DNA from: Paracoccus amoyensis
GTDB lineage: Bacteria > Pseudomonadota > Alphaproteobacteria > Rhodobacterales > Rhodobacteraceae
Direction: 5' to 3'
Assembly (NCBI RefSeq): GCF_014490725.1
Contig: NZ_JACOQL010000004.1
Location: forward strand, 62,001-126,000
Length of the DNA stretch: 64,000 nucleotides
Made by a program: the position numbers and the translations under genes. Shown piece by piece: positions 49,768-59,668 of this stretch. Each line of letters opens with the position of its first letter. Position 1 is the stretch's first letter. Below the pieces are notes generated by a model that saw nothing but the letters and a program-made list of their open reading frames with translations, was not told where the DNA came from and did no database searches.

Positions 49768-51044
49768 CCATTGTAGTTTTCCTTGCCTCGATGCTGGGCG
49801 CGATGGCGATTGGCGTGCCGGTGGCCTTTGCCCTGATGTTCTGCGGCATCGCGCTGATGACCTATATGGGCATCTTCAACCCGCAGATTGTCGCCCAGAA
49901 CATGATCGACGGCGCCAACAGCTTCATCCTGCTGGCGATTCCGTTCTTCATTCTTGCGGGTGAATTGATGAATGCGGGCGGTCTTTCGAAGCGTATCATC
50001 GACTTTGCCATCGCCTTTGTCGGCCATCTGCGGGGCGGGCTTGGCGTCGTCGCGATCATCGCGGCGCTGATCATGGCATCGCTGTCCGGCTCGGCCGCCG
50101 CCGATACCGCCGCGTTGGCCGCCATTCTGGTGCCGATGATGGCCAAGGCCGGATATGACGTGCCGCGTTCGGCCGGTCTGATCGCGGCGGGCGGGATCAT
50201 CGCGCCGGTTTTGCCGCCCTCGATCGCGTTCATCGTCTTTGGTGTGGCCGCGAACGTGTCGATCACCAAGCTGTTTCTGGCCGGGGTCGTGCCGGGCCTG
50301 CTGATGGCCATTGGACTGGTCATCGCATGGCAGATCGTTGCACGCCGCGACAAGGTCGAGGTGCTGCCCAAGCAGCCGTGGTCCGTCCGCTGGCAGGCGA
50401 CACGCCGTGCGGGTTGGGCACTGATGATGCCGGTGATCATTCTGGGCGGAATCCGGTTCGGGATTTTCACCCCGACCGAGGCGGGCGTGATCGCCGCGAC
50501 CTATGCCCTGTTCGTTGGTCTGTTCGTCTATCGCGAACTGAAGCTGAAAGACCTGTATGGCGTGCTGTTGCAGGCGGCCAAGACGACATCGGTCATTCTG
50601 TTTCTGGTGTCGGGCGCGCTGGTCACGGCATGGCTGATCACCAGTGCCAACATCCCCGGTGAAATTACCGGCCTGCTGGAGCCTGTCATGGATCGCCCGA
50701 TCCTGCTGATGCTGCTGATCATGCTGCTGGTGTTTGTCGTCGGAACCGCGCTGGATCTGACGCCCACGATCCTGATCCTGACGCCGGTCCTGATGCCGAT
50801 TGTGAAACAGGCGGGCATCGACCCGGTCTATTTCGGGGTCGTCTTCGTGATGAACAACTGCATCGGCCTGATCACGCCGCCTGTCGGGGTCGTGCTGAAC
50901 GTCGTCAGCGGAGTTGCGCGGGTGCCGATGGGCAAGGTCATCGTCGGCGTCACGCCGTTCCTGATCGCGCATCTGGCGGTGCTGCTGCTGCTGGTGCTGT
51001 TCCCCAGCATCGTGCTGGTTCCACTGCATTGGCTGGGCGGCTGA
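49764..51044 (+). CDS. TRAP transporter large permease (DctM type)
   Basis: 426 residues with about twelve helices. Family motifs include IPFFILAGELMNAGGLSKRIIDFA, the LSGSAAADTAALAAILVPMM stretch, and GGIIAPVLPPSIAFIVFG. It uses the sodium gradient to import an acidic solute. The gene runs to 54 bases before the binding-protein start. Confidence 0.95.
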   Translation: MTIVVFLASMLGAMAIGVPVAFALMFCGIALMTYMGIFNPQIVAQNMIDGANSFILLAIPFFILAGELMNAGGLSKRIIDFAIAFVGHLRGGLGVVAIIAALIMASLSGSAAADTAALAAILVPMMAKAGYDVPRSAGLIAAGGIIAPVLPPSIAFIVFGVAANVSITKLFLAGVVPGLLMAIGLVIAWQIVARRDKVEVLPKQPWSVRWQATRRAGWALMMPVIILGGIRFGIFTPTEAGVIAATYALFVGLFVYRELKLKDLYGVLLQAAKTTSVILFLVSGALVTAWLITSANIPGEITGLLEPVMDRPILLMLLIMLLVFVVGTALDLTPTILILTPVLMPIVKQAGIDPVYFGVVFVMNNCIGLITPPVGVVLNVVSGVARVPMGKVIVGVTPFLIAHLAVLLLLVLFPSIVLVPLHWLGG

Positions 51045-51097
51045 CGCCCGGCGACAATCGAACCAAGGTTAAAGTCCAATCGAGGAGGAGGACGATA

Positions 51098-52111
51098 ATG
51101 ACAATCAAGAAAACAATGACTGCTGGTCTGGCACTTGCGGTGATCGCAGGGGTGATCGCCCCGGCCAGCGCCGAAATCAGCGAACGCACCATCCGCGTGT
51201 CGAATGGCGTCGCCGAAGATCACCCGGTGGGTGAAGGCGTCCGCGCGATGAAAGCCTGCTTTGACGAAAAGACCGGCGGCAAATGGACGCTGAACGCGTT
51301 CTGGAGTTCGGCCCTGGGTGACGATCTGCAAGCCACGCAGGCGCTGCGGTCGGGCACGCAGGAAATGGTCATCACCTCATCCTCGCCCATCGTGGGGGTT
51401 CTGCCCGCGCTTGGCGTCTTTGATCTGCCCTTCCTGTTCGCGAATGAACAAGAGGCTGACGCGGTTCTGGATGGCGAATTTGGCCAATATGTTTCGGACA
51501 TGATGCCCCAGGTGGGTCTGGTCAATCTGGCCTATTGGGAAAACGGGTTCCGCAACCTGACCAACTCGAAACGTCCCGTGACCAAACTGGACGATTTTGA
51601 CGGGATGCGCGTCCGCGTGATGCAGAACAACATCTTTCTGGATACATTCCAGACGCTTGGCACCAATGCCACGCCGATGGCCTTTGGCGAGGTGTTCTCG
51701 GCACTGGAAACCGGCACGATCGATGCGCAGGAAAATCCCTATGTGACGATCGACACCTCGAAATTCTACGAGGTGCAGGAATACCTGTCCAACACCCGCC
51801 ACGCCTATACGCCGTTCATGGTGCTGTTCTCGAAACCGATCTGGGACACCTATGCCGAGGATGAGCAGCAGATCCTGCGCGATTGCGCCGTTGTTGGCCG
51901 CGATGTTCAGCGTGCGGCAAGCCGCAAACTGTCCGAAGAATCGCTGGCCCGCATCAAGGAAGCCGGGTTGGAGGTGAATGACATCGACGAAGCCTCGATG
52001 ACGCAGATCCGTGACGCCGTTCAGGGTGTCTACGAGCGTCACAAGGACGAAATCGGTGCCGAGGTCGTGGACCGCATGCAGGCCGCCTTGGCCGAAGTGC
52101 GCGGCCAGTAA
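51098..52111 (+). CDS. TRAP transporter solute-binding protein (DctP type)
   Basis: The 337-residue protein has signal peptide MTIKKTMTAGLALAVIAGVIAP-ASA. The ATG at 51098 follows GAGGAGGAGGA; the frame is open further upstream but that would overlap DctM. The carboxylate-binding Arg is expected in the MRVRVMQNN segment near residue 170, followed by PMAFGEVFSALETGTIDAQENP, the family signature. It captures a sugar acid or other carboxylate in the periplasm. Confidence 0.93.
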   Translation: MTIKKTMTAGLALAVIAGVIAPASAEISERTIRVSNGVAEDHPVGEGVRAMKACFDEKTGGKWTLNAFWSSALGDDLQATQALRSGTQEMVITSSSPIVGVLPALGVFDLPFLFANEQEADAVLDGEFGQYVSDMMPQVGLVNLAYWENGFRNLTNSKRPVTKLDDFDGMRVRVMQNNIFLDTFQTLGTNATPMAFGEVFSALETGTIDAQENPYVTIDTSKFYEVQEYLSNTRHAYTPFMVLFSKPIWDTYAEDEQQILRDCAVVGRDVQRAASRKLSEESLARIKEAGLEVNDIDEASMTQIRDAVQGVYERHKDEIGAEVVDRMQAALAEVRGQ

Positions 52112-52125
52112 TCGCGATGCTGTTT

Positions 52126-52149
52126 ACGGGACCGGTTCGCCGGGCCCGT
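52126..52149 (+). other. Intercistronic hairpin with TTCG loop after the TRAP binding-protein gene
   Basis: ACGGG-A-CCGG, loop TTCG, CCGG-G-CCCGT: a nine-pair stem with one mismatch and a very stable tetraloop, 15 bases after the stop. No T-run follows. It likely stabilises the upstream message, as with the hairpin at 2728-2751. Confidence 0.55.
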
Positions 52150-52175
52150 TCCGCCACCGGTGACAGGGGATCGCC

Positions 52176-53387
52176 ATGAAAATTACAGCCGTCGAAACGC
52201 TTCGACTGGGCGAGTTTTCCAATATCATCTGGGTGCTGATCCGCACCGATGACGGCATCACCGGATTGGGGGAAACCTTCATGGGGGCCGGTGCTGTCGA
52301 AGCCTATCTCCACGAAACCGTTGCGCCAAAACTGATCGGCCGCGATCCCCTGCAGATCGAGGCGATCAATCGCGATCTGATCGGCTATCTGGGCTGGCGC
52401 GGAGCCGGGGTTGAAACCCGCGGCAATTCCGCCGTCGATATCGCCCTGTGGGATATTTTCGGCAAAGCCCTGGGCGTTCCGGTATCCGTGGCATTGGGCG
52501 GCAAATCGCGCGAAAAGGTGCGCACCTATAACACCTGTGCAGGCTATCAATATGTTCGCGACGCCCGTGCGCAGGCGGTGGCAAACTGGGGTCTGGATCG
52601 CAAAAGCGATGGCCCTTACGAGGATCTGGACGCGTTTCTGAACAATGCCGATGATCTGGCCCTGTCGCTGCTGGAACAGGGCATCACGGGCATGAAGATC
52701 TGGCCCTTCGACATCGCGGCCGAACGCACGCATGGCCTGGATATTTCCGCAGCCGAGTTGAACCGCGCGCTGGAACCGTTCGAGAAGATCCGCAAGGCGG
52801 TCGGCGACAGGATGGACATCATGGTCGAATTCCATTCGCTGTGGCGTCTGCCCGCTGCGCAGCGGATCGCCCGTGCGTTGCAGCCCTATGACACGTTCTG
52901 GCACGAAGATGCGGTGCGGATGGACAGTCTGGAAACGCTGCGCGCCTATGCTCCGCATAGCAGGGCGATGGTCTGCGCATCGGAAACGCTGGCTTACCCG
53001 CACGCCTTCCGCGACTATCTGGCAACGGGTGTGGCCGGGGTGGCGATGCTGGATCTGTCATGGTGCGGTGGCCTGTCCGAGGCGCGCAAGATCGCAGCAC
53101 TGGCCGAAGCCGCGCAGATCCCCGTTGCGCCGCATGATTGCACCGGGCCGGTCGTGTTCATGGCATCGTGTCATTTTTCAATGCATGCGCGGAATACATT
53201 GATTCAGGAATCCGTCCGCGCCTTCTATACCGGCTGGTATACGGAACTTGTGACCGAATTGCCGACGGTTTCGCAGGGCGAAATCACGGTATCCGACGCG
53301 CCCGGTCTGGGGATCGACCTGCTGCCAGACCTGTTCCATCGCCCCGATGCGATTCATCGCCGTCAGACCGCTGACGGTGAAATCTGA
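52176..53387 (+). CDS. Mandelate racemase/muconate lactonizing (enolase) superfamily acid-sugar dehydratase
   Basis: 403 residues. N-terminal capping domain, then the barrel. Candidate residues are Lys 174 in TGMKIWPFD, metal ligands Glu 218 (VEFH), Glu 244 (WHED) and Glu 270 (ASET), Asp 293, and catalytic His 320 in PHDCTGP. The pattern fits the mannonate/gluconate-type dehydratase branch. It removes water from an aldonate to give a 2-keto-3-deoxy acid. The locus has a second dehydratase of another fold (54286-56067), so the two may handle different stereoisomers. The stop overlaps the next start (TGATG). Confidence 0.85.
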   Translation: MKITAVETLRLGEFSNIIWVLIRTDDGITGLGETFMGAGAVEAYLHETVAPKLIGRDPLQIEAINRDLIGYLGWRGAGVETRGNSAVDIALWDIFGKALGVPVSVALGGKSREKVRTYNTCAGYQYVRDARAQAVANWGLDRKSDGPYEDLDAFLNNADDLALSLLEQGITGMKIWPFDIAAERTHGLDISAAELNRALEPFEKIRKAVGDRMDIMVEFHSLWRLPAAQRIARALQPYDTFWHEDAVRMDSLETLRAYAPHSRAMVCASETLAYPHAFRDYLATGVAGVAMLDLSWCGGLSEARKIAALAEAAQIPVAPHDCTGPVVFMASCHFSMHARNTLIQESVRAFYTGWYTELVTELPTVSQGEITVSDAPGLGIDLLPDLFHRPDAIHRRQTADGEI

Positions 53388-54289
53388 TGAGCATGGCCTC
53401 TGTCAGCAACGGCATGTCGCCCGCGCGTCTGGGCATATTGTTCATGCTGCTGGCGATGTTCATGTTTTCGCTGAACGATGCGATGGGCAAATGGCTGGTC
53501 GCGACCTATTCGGTGGGACAGGTGCTGTTGCTGCGATCCGCCGCCGCGTTGATCATCCTGCTGCCATTCCTGTGGAAATCCGGCCTGACGCCGATCCTGT
53601 CGGCCGAACGCCCGGCACTGCAATTCGCTCGCGTGGTCTTTTCCACGGTCGAGGTATTCAGTTTTTACGTGGCCGTCTCTTACCTGCCGCTGGCCGATGT
53701 GATGACCTATTGGCTGGCCGCGCCGATCTATGTCGCAGCGCTGTCGCCGCTGTTGCTGAAGGAAAAGGTCGGGCCGGTCCGTTGGGCTGCCATCGGATTG
53801 GGCTTTGTCGGTGTCGTGATCGCGCTGGTGCCATCGGGGCAGGTGAACCCGCTGGCGATCCTTGTTGCAATTGTCGGAACGCTGGCCTTCGCGCTGATGG
53901 TGATGACGGGCCGGGCGCTGCGCGGCACCCCTGATACCACGCTGGTCTTTTTCCAGATCATGGGCGCGCTGACCGCCGGGGTCGTGCTGGCGCCATCTGG
54001 CTGGGTCGCTCCGACGGGCCTGGATCTGCAACTGTTGGCCGCTTTGGGCATCATTGCCATGCTGGCCCATATTTTTGTCAACCGCGCCGTGAAGCTGGCG
54101 GATGCCGCCACGGTCGCGCCAATGCAATATACGCTGCTGCCTTGGGCGATCATCCTTGGCTATCTGTTTTTTGGCGACCTGCCGCGCCCCGTCACGCTGA
54201 TCGGCGCGGCGATCATCATCACATCCAGCTTTGTCATCTATCTGCGAGAGAACCGCGCCAGGACACGGCGCGGAGGAGAATTATCGTGA
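53387..54289 (+). CDS. EamA/DMT-family membrane transporter
   Basis: 300 residues with ten hydrophobic segments in two EamA repeats ([20 protein letters not shown] at the start, [20 protein letters not shown] in the second). Family members move metabolites, often outward. Coupled to both neighbours (TGATG before, GTGA after), so it belongs to the sugar-acid unit; it may export an intermediate or be a second uptake route. Substrate unknown. Confidence 0.85.
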   Translation: MSMASVSNGMSPARLGILFMLLAMFMFSLNDAMGKWLVATYSVGQVLLLRSAAALIILLPFLWKSGLTPILSAERPALQFARVVFSTVEVFSFYVAVSYLPLADVMTYWLAAPIYVAALSPLLLKEKVGPVRWAAIGLGFVGVVIALVPSGQVNPLAILVAIVGTLAFALMVMTGRALRGTPDTTLVFFQIMGALTAGVVLAPSGWVAPTGLDLQLLAALGIIAMLAHIFVNRAVKLADAATVAPMQYTLLPWAIILGYLFFGDLPRPVTLIGAAIIITSSFVIYLRENRARTRRGGELS

Positions 54290-56067
54290 AAAAACTGCGG
54301 TCCCGCGCCTGGTTCGACAATCCCGAGAATATCGACATGACGGCGCTGTATCTGGAGCGGCACCTGAATCACGGCCTGACGCGCGAGGAGTTGCAGTCTG
54401 GCAAGCCGATCATCGGCATCGCGCAATCAGGGTCCGACCTGAACCCCTGCAACCGCCACCACATCATTCTGGCCCAGCGTATCCGCGAAGGTATCCGCGA
54501 AGCGGGCGGCATCGCGTTCGAATTTCCGGTCCATCCGATCCACGAAAACTCGAAACGCCCGACGGCGGGTCTGGATCGCAACCTTGCCTATCTGTCGCTT
54601 GTCGAGGTGCTATATGGCTATCCCCTGGACGGTGTCGTGCTGACCATCGGTTGCGACAAGACCACGCCCGCCATGCTGATGGCGGCCGCGACCGTGAACA
54701 TTCCCGCCATCGCCTTTTCCGTGGGACCGATGCTGAATGGCTGGTTCAAGGGCAAGCGCACCGGATCGGGCACGATCATCTGGAAAGCCCGCGAAATGAT
54801 GGCGGCGGGCGAAATCGGCTATGAAGAATTCATCGAACTGGTGGCCTCATCCGCGCCCTCGGTCGGATATTGCAACACGATGGGCACGGCCTCGACGATG
54901 AATTCGCTGACCGAAGCGATCGGGATGCAATTGCCCGGATCTGCCGCCATTCCCGCCCCGCACAAGGACCGCGGCGCAATGGCATGGCGGACCGGCAAGC
55001 GGATCGTCGACATGGTGCATGAGGATCTGAAACCTTCGGACATTCTGACGAAACAGGCGTTTCACAATGCCATCGTCGTCAATTCGGCCATCGGCGGGTC
55101 CACCAACGCGCCCATCCATATCAACGCGCTGGCCCGCCATATCGGGGTCGATCTGGACATCACAGACTGGCAGAAACTGGGCCATCATATCCCGCTGCTG
55201 GTGAACCTGCAGCCCGCAGGCGAATATCTGGGCGAGGATTATCATCGCGCGGGCGGCGTTCCGGCGGTCGTGAATGAGCTGATGAAGAAGGGCCTGATCC
55301 ACGAGGACGCGCCCACCGTCAACGGCAAGACCATCGGCGAAAACTATCGCGATACGCCGATCCTTGATGATGACGTGATCCGCCCTTTTGGCACGCCGTT
55401 GAAATCGGATGCCGGTTTTCTGGTGCTGCGGGGCAATCTGTTCGACAATGCGGTGATGAAAACCTCGGTCATTTCGGCCGAGTTCAAGGACCGCTATCTT
55501 AGCAACCCTGACGATCCCGATGCGTTCGAGGGCAAGGCGGTCGTGTTTGACGGCCCCGAGGATTACCACCACCGCATCGACGATCCCGCGCTGGAGATTG
55601 ACGAATATACGATGCTGTTCATGCGCGGCACCGGCCCCATCGGCTATCCGGGCGCGGCAGAGGTCGTGAACATGCGCCCGCCCGCCTATCTGATCAAACG
55701 CGGCATCCATGCGCTGCCCTGTATCGGAGATGGGCGGCAGTCGGGAACTTCTGGATCGCCCTCGATCCTGAATGCCTCGCCCGAGGCGGCGGCGGGTGGC
55801 AATCTGGCGATCCTGCAAACCGGTGATCGCGTGCGGATGGACCTGCGGGCGGGGACAGTGAATGCGATGATTTCGGATCAGGAAATCGCCCGTCGCCGCG
55901 CGGAACTGGATGCAAAGGGCGGCTATCCCTATCCCGATCATCAGACGCCTTGGCAGGAAATTCAACGCGGGTTGGTCGATCAGCTTGGCGATGGCGCGGT
56001 GCTGAAGCCCGCCGTGAAATACCAGCGCATCGCCCAGACCAAAGGTCTGCCGCGCGACAACCATTGA
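54286..56067 (+). CDS. IlvD/Edd-family sugar-acid dehydratase (XylD-like, xylonate/arabinonate type)
   Basis: 593 residues. The start is GTG 54286, chosen because GGAGGA precedes it and the N-terminus ([20 protein letters not shown]) then lines up with pentonate dehydratases. Fe-S ligands Cys 55 (NPCNRH), Cys 123 (IGCDKTT) and Cys 196 (GYCNTMGT) are all present; DGRQSGT near 500 and [12 protein letters not shown] follow, and it ends VKYQRI...DNH as in XylD. It converts an aldonate such as D-xylonate or L-arabinonate to the 2-keto-3-deoxy acid, the substrate expected for the XylX-like enzyme at 45075. Confidence 0.9.
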   Translation: MKKLRSRAWFDNPENIDMTALYLERHLNHGLTREELQSGKPIIGIAQSGSDLNPCNRHHIILAQRIREGIREAGGIAFEFPVHPIHENSKRPTAGLDRNLAYLSLVEVLYGYPLDGVVLTIGCDKTTPAMLMAAATVNIPAIAFSVGPMLNGWFKGKRTGSGTIIWKAREMMAAGEIGYEEFIELVASSAPSVGYCNTMGTASTMNSLTEAIGMQLPGSAAIPAPHKDRGAMAWRTGKRIVDMVHEDLKPSDILTKQAFHNAIVVNSAIGGSTNAPIHINALARHIGVDLDITDWQKLGHHIPLLVNLQPAGEYLGEDYHRAGGVPAVVNELMKKGLIHEDAPTVNGKTIGENYRDTPILDDDVIRPFGTPLKSDAGFLVLRGNLFDNAVMKTSVISAEFKDRYLSNPDDPDAFEGKAVVFDGPEDYHHRIDDPALEIDEYTMLFMRGTGPIGYPGAAEVVNMRPPAYLIKRGIHALPCIGDGRQSGTSGSPSILNASPEAAAGGNLAILQTGDRVRMDLRAGTVNAMISDQEIARRRAELDAKGGYPYPDHQTPWQEIQRGLVDQLGDGAVLKPAVKYQRIAQTKGLPRDNH

Positions 56068-56079
56068 ACGGATATCGTG

Positions 56080-56844
56080 ATGAGCAATCTTTTCGACCTG
56101 ACCGGCAAAACCGCACTTGTCACCGGCTCATCCCAGGGGATCGGCTTTGCGCTGGCCGAAGGGCTGGCAAGCCACGGTGCGCGCATCGTTCTGAACGGCC
56201 GCAATGCCGACAAGCTGGAGGCAGCGGCAGAACAGTTGCGGATGCAGGGCTATGATGTGCACACCGCCCCGTTCGACGTGACCAACCCCAGGGCTGTGGC
56301 AACCGCCATCGACAAGATCGAGGCGGGTATCGGCCCCATCGACATCCTGATCAACAATGCCGGGATGCAATATCGCGCCTCGTTAGAGGAATTTCCGCTG
56401 GACAAGTGGGAAGACATGATGCGGACCAACGTCTCCTCGGTCTTCTATGTCGCACAGGCGGTGGCACGGCACATGTTGCGGCGGGGGCGGGGCCGGATCA
56501 TCAACATCGCCTCGGCCACGTCGGAATTGGCGCGGATCAGCGTCGCGCCCTATACCGCCAGCAAGGGGGCGGTGAAAAACCTGACGCGCGGCATGGCGAC
56601 GGATTGGGCAGGGCGCGGGCTACAGGTCAACGCCATCGCGCCGGGTTATTTTCGCACGCCGCTGAATACCGCGCTGACCGAAAGCAAAGAGTTTACCGCC
56701 TGGCTGGAAGCCCGCACCCCGGCGGGTCGTTGGGGGGATCTGGACGAATTGAAGGGCGCGGCGATCTTTCTGGCATCAGATGCGGCCAGTTTCGTCAATG
56801 GTCATACGCTTTACGTCGATGGCGGGCTGACGGTGTCGCTGTAA
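56080..56844 (+). CDS. Short-chain dehydrogenase, gluconate 5-dehydrogenase-like
   Basis: The 254-residue classical SDR has TGSSQGIGFALAEGL near residue 13, NNAGMQYRASLEEF near 88, catalytic YTASKGAVKNL near 155, and VDGGLTVSL at the end. It closely resembles gluconate 5-dehydrogenases, which interconvert gluconate and 5-ketogluconate. An upstream GTG (56077) is possible. It follows the dehydratase by 12 bases and is the last gene of the plus-strand unit. It converges with dld with only three bases between the stops. Confidence 0.85.
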   Translation: MSNLFDLTGKTALVTGSSQGIGFALAEGLASHGARIVLNGRNADKLEAAAEQLRMQGYDVHTAPFDVTNPRAVATAIDKIEAGIGPIDILINNAGMQYRASLEEFPLDKWEDMMRTNVSSVFYVAQAVARHMLRRGRGRIINIASATSELARISVAPYTASKGAVKNLTRGMATDWAGRGLQVNAIAPGYFRTPLNTALTESKEFTAWLEARTPAGRWGDLDELKGAAIFLASDAASFVNGHTLYVDGGLTVSL

Positions 56845-56847
56845 CGG

Positions 56848-58536
56848 TCACGCCCACATCTTCTTGCGGGATGTCTTGCCGATGCCGGGGTTGAAGCTGT
56901 TGGTCGGGTCAAGCTCTCGGTAAAATTCCTCTAGTGCGGGTTGGGCGTGATACAGATGGCCGACATTGTGTTCGGCCGGATACTGTGCCCCGCGCTGGTC
57001 AAGGATGGCCAGCATTTCTTGTTCCAAAGCGTGACAATCCTCGCCCTTCCTGGCCAGATATTCCTGATGCATGACGTGGCAGAAGAAATGCCCGCAATAG
57101 ACGGTCTTTTCGATCCGGTCGGTGATTGATTTTGGCAGGGTTTCAAACCAATCTACCATGTTGCGGGGCAGGGCGACGTCCAGCGCCACGATATCCTCGA
57201 CCGTCTTGCGATGCGTGGCACGATAACGCACCACGGCGCCGCCCACGGCAAAGCGTTGCAGGAACGCAGCCTCTCCCTCGTCCTTGGTGCATTCGAAGAA
57301 ATCGGCATCTGGGCGGGGAAAACGGGCTTTCAGATAATCCCGGGCTTCGGCTGCGCCATCACCGCCCATTTTAAGCAGCAGGTGGTGGGCATAGCGGTCG
57401 CGATAGTCGTTCATCCGCTTGGGCAGATGTTCGGGCAGCAACCGGGACAAAGCAGTCAGCAGATGGTCGCTGACACCTGCGCCCAGTCCCAGTTTTTCGG
57501 TAATTCCGTCGAACCAGCTTTTCGCCGCATAGGCGCGGGGCACGTTGTCGGTGCCGAATTTGCGGATGAACAGGAACAGATCCTTGCCGTAAATCTGCGC
57601 GGTCCTATACGCCTCGCGGTGAATATATTCGCCAGCGATGGGCAGGTTCCTGAAGTTGGTCAGAATGTCGCGCCGGATCTGGCCCAGCTCATCGGGGTCG
57701 TTCGCGCCGATGTAAAAGACGGTCACGTCCTTGTCGGCTTCGAACGTGTCCAGCCGCACGGCAAAGACGCCCAGACGACCGGCCGAGCCTGATGCCTCGT
57801 AATGCCGCCGGGGATCGGCGTTGAAACGCGCCGGAGAATTTGCTGTCACGTCGCGGACATGGTCGCAATATTCCTTGTCCGAAGCCCATTGGTTCGTGCT
57901 GTGGGAAATATCTTCCGGCGTGTAATCCTTGCCGTCCAGCCGCGACAGGATGGTTTCAGGGGTCTCGCCCAACGACACACCCAGATGATTGACCAGATGA
58001 AGATGCCCATGGGCATCAATCTGGGCAAAGATGGCGAATTGCGTATAGGCCGGCCCCCGCCGGATCAACGAGCCGCCGGAATTGTTGCAGACACCGCCCG
58101 CGACCGATGCGCCGATACAACTTGACCCGATGACCGAGTGCGGTTCGCGGCCCACCGGCCGCAGTGCCTTTTCCAGCTTGTCCAGCGTCGCGCCGGGCAG
58201 GGCAATCACCTGTTTGCCGCCGTCGATCAGGTCGATCCGGTCGATACGCATGGTGTTGATGATGACGATGGGCCGGTCATAGCCGTCGCCAAAAGGGGTC
58301 GATCCGCCGGTCAATCCGGTGTTCGCCGCCTGAAAGATGACGATGACATCTGCGGCGACACAGGCTTGCAGAACCTTCCATTGCTCCAGCAGCGTGCCCG
58401 GGCGGACCGCTGCCAGAATTTCGCCATCGCCATAACGGTAACCTTTGCGGAACCGTCGCGTCGCGCGTTCGCCGTGATAGACATGTTTCGATCCGACGAT
58501 ATCCGAAAATGTCTGCAGAAGTTTTTGCATGGCCAT
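56848..58536 (-). CDS. dld: Quinone-dependent D-lactate dehydrogenase (Dld)
   Basis: 562 residues, like E. coli Dld (571). FAD-binding PCMH domain: VIFQAANTGLTGGSTPFG near residue 67 and SSCIGASVAGGVCNNSGGSL near 138. The C-terminal region has VYCGHFFCHVMHQEYLARKG and GAQYPAEHNVGHLYHA. A peripheral inner-membrane flavoenzyme that oxidises D-lactate to pyruvate and passes electrons to quinone. It is monocistronic, on the opposite strand to the sugar-acid unit. Confidence 0.93.
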   Translation of the reverse strand: MAMQKLLQTFSDIVGSKHVYHGERATRRFRKGYRYGDGEILAAVRPGTLLEQWKVLQACVAADVIVIFQAANTGLTGGSTPFGDGYDRPIVIINTMRIDRIDLIDGGKQVIALPGATLDKLEKALRPVGREPHSVIGSSCIGASVAGGVCNNSGGSLIRRGPAYTQFAIFAQIDAHGHLHLVNHLGVSLGETPETILSRLDGKDYTPEDISHSTNQWASDKEYCDHVRDVTANSPARFNADPRRHYEASGSAGRLGVFAVRLDTFEADKDVTVFYIGANDPDELGQIRRDILTNFRNLPIAGEYIHREAYRTAQIYGKDLFLFIRKFGTDNVPRAYAAKSWFDGITEKLGLGAGVSDHLLTALSRLLPEHLPKRMNDYRDRYAHHLLLKMGGDGAAEARDYLKARFPRPDADFFECTKDEGEAAFLQRFAVGGAVVRYRATHRKTVEDIVALDVALPRNMVDWFETLPKSITDRIEKTVYCGHFFCHVMHQEYLARKGEDCHALEQEMLAILDQRGAQYPAEHNVGHLYHAQPALEEFYRELDPTNSFNPGIGKTSRKKMWA

Positions 58537-58658
58537 GCCCCCTGATCACCCCAGGATTGATATAGCATGCAGTCCTGGGGGTGAAGGCCGGGCTTGTCAG
58601 CGGGCCAGCGTCGGCTTTCTGCCGCAGCTTGAAGCGCGGCAGAAAGTGACGACGATAA

Positions 58659-59267
58659 TCAGGCGTCAGATTTGAAGAAGGATGTGAAGCGGGATTTTGT
58701 CTCTTCCCATTTCTTTTCCAGATCGGCCTTGCGCTCTGCATGCTTTTCCTCGCGCAGGACGCGGGCAGCTTCATCCGCCGCGGCACGGGCGGCATCTTCG
58801 GCGCTGATAATCTCGGTCAGGACGTCGTTGTAGTCATAGCGGGCCAGCACACCGCCCGATGCCGCGACCAGAGTGTCGATGATCGAAGGATCGTTCTCGT
58901 CCAGGTCAACGAACAGTGCGGTAGAGCCGGGCAGCAATTGTGCGCTGATCTTAGACAGAACCGCATCATCATCGACGGCACTGTTCAGATCGACCAGCGA
59001 TCCCATCAATGCGCCTGCCGAAAAGCCCAGAAGCACGCCCAGCGGGCCACCGAGAATGCCGATCAGACCGCCAAGCGCGCTGCCGGTCAATGTGCCTGCA
59101 TCGACGGTATTGCTATCGCCGTCCTTGAGTGAAACGGAACCGTCCGGCGCACGCTCGGCCACGCCAGCCTGATAGATGCTATCGGGATATTGCGAACGAA
59201 GTTCGGAAAGCACCTGATAGGCTTTGCTCTCCTCGGGCCAGGTTACAACGATGATATTCCTAGACAT
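58659..59267 (-). CDS. DUF1269-family protein
   Basis: 202 residues. The N-terminus IIVVTWPEESKAYQVLSELR is typical of the family; a glycine-rich hydrophobic stretch (GSALGGLIGILGGPLGVLLGFSAGALMGSLV, quoted in parts) spans about 64-94, and a charged, Ala/Lys-rich helix ends the protein (AARAAADEAARVLREEKHAE). Probably membrane-associated; a role in stress or envelope has been proposed for relatives but is not shown. Stands alone. Confidence 0.82.
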   Translation of the reverse strand: MSRNIIVVTWPEESKAYQVLSELRSQYPDSIYQAGVAERAPDGSVSLKDGDSNTVDAGTLTGSALGGLIGILGGPLGVLLGFSAGALMGSLVDLNSAVDDDAVLSKISAQLLPGSTALFVDLDENDPSIIDTLVAASGGVLARYDYNDVLTEIISAEDAARAAADEAARVLREEKHAERKADLEKKWEETKSRFTSFFKSDA

Positions 59268-59668
59268 TATAGAACCTCCTGAATAAAAAAATCTTCGGGT
59301 GCAGTTGTGTCATTCGGATGTCAGGCAAAGCGTCGCTAATCTGCTGGCTGATTCTGACCCGTTAACCTTAGGTCAATCGCATCATTTGGCAGAGCGATCT
59401 TGCCGTCCTTCACCCCGCCTGCGCCACTTTTTGCTTGATAAGCCTATCTGTTAGGCGAGGCTGTGGATAACTTCCGGCAGCCTTCGTCGGTATATCAGGC
59501 AAATCTTCGCCTGAATGCGCGTCGCTGACTGCCTGCTTTTTAATCGTTCGGGGAGATATCCCATTCGCAGGCGGGATGTGATCATCGGCGCCTGTTCCCT
59601 TGACAGGAATGGCGACTTGTCTCCCCGATATGCTGATTGTGATCGGCAATCCCAGGAAAGGATCCCGG
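59268..59668. other. Intergenic region between DUF1269 gene and amidohydrolase gene (401 bases)
   Basis: Two short open frames cross this stretch but neither looks like a protein. The part near 59268-59350 is AT-rich and should hold the DUF1269 promoter. I see no repeat, hairpin with T-run or known RNA here. Confidence 0.4.

Noticed and set aside
49662-51029. A 455-residue minus-strand frame opposite the TRAP permease
   Set aside because: Antisense of helices gives runs of Asp, Gln, His and Arg. Not a protein.
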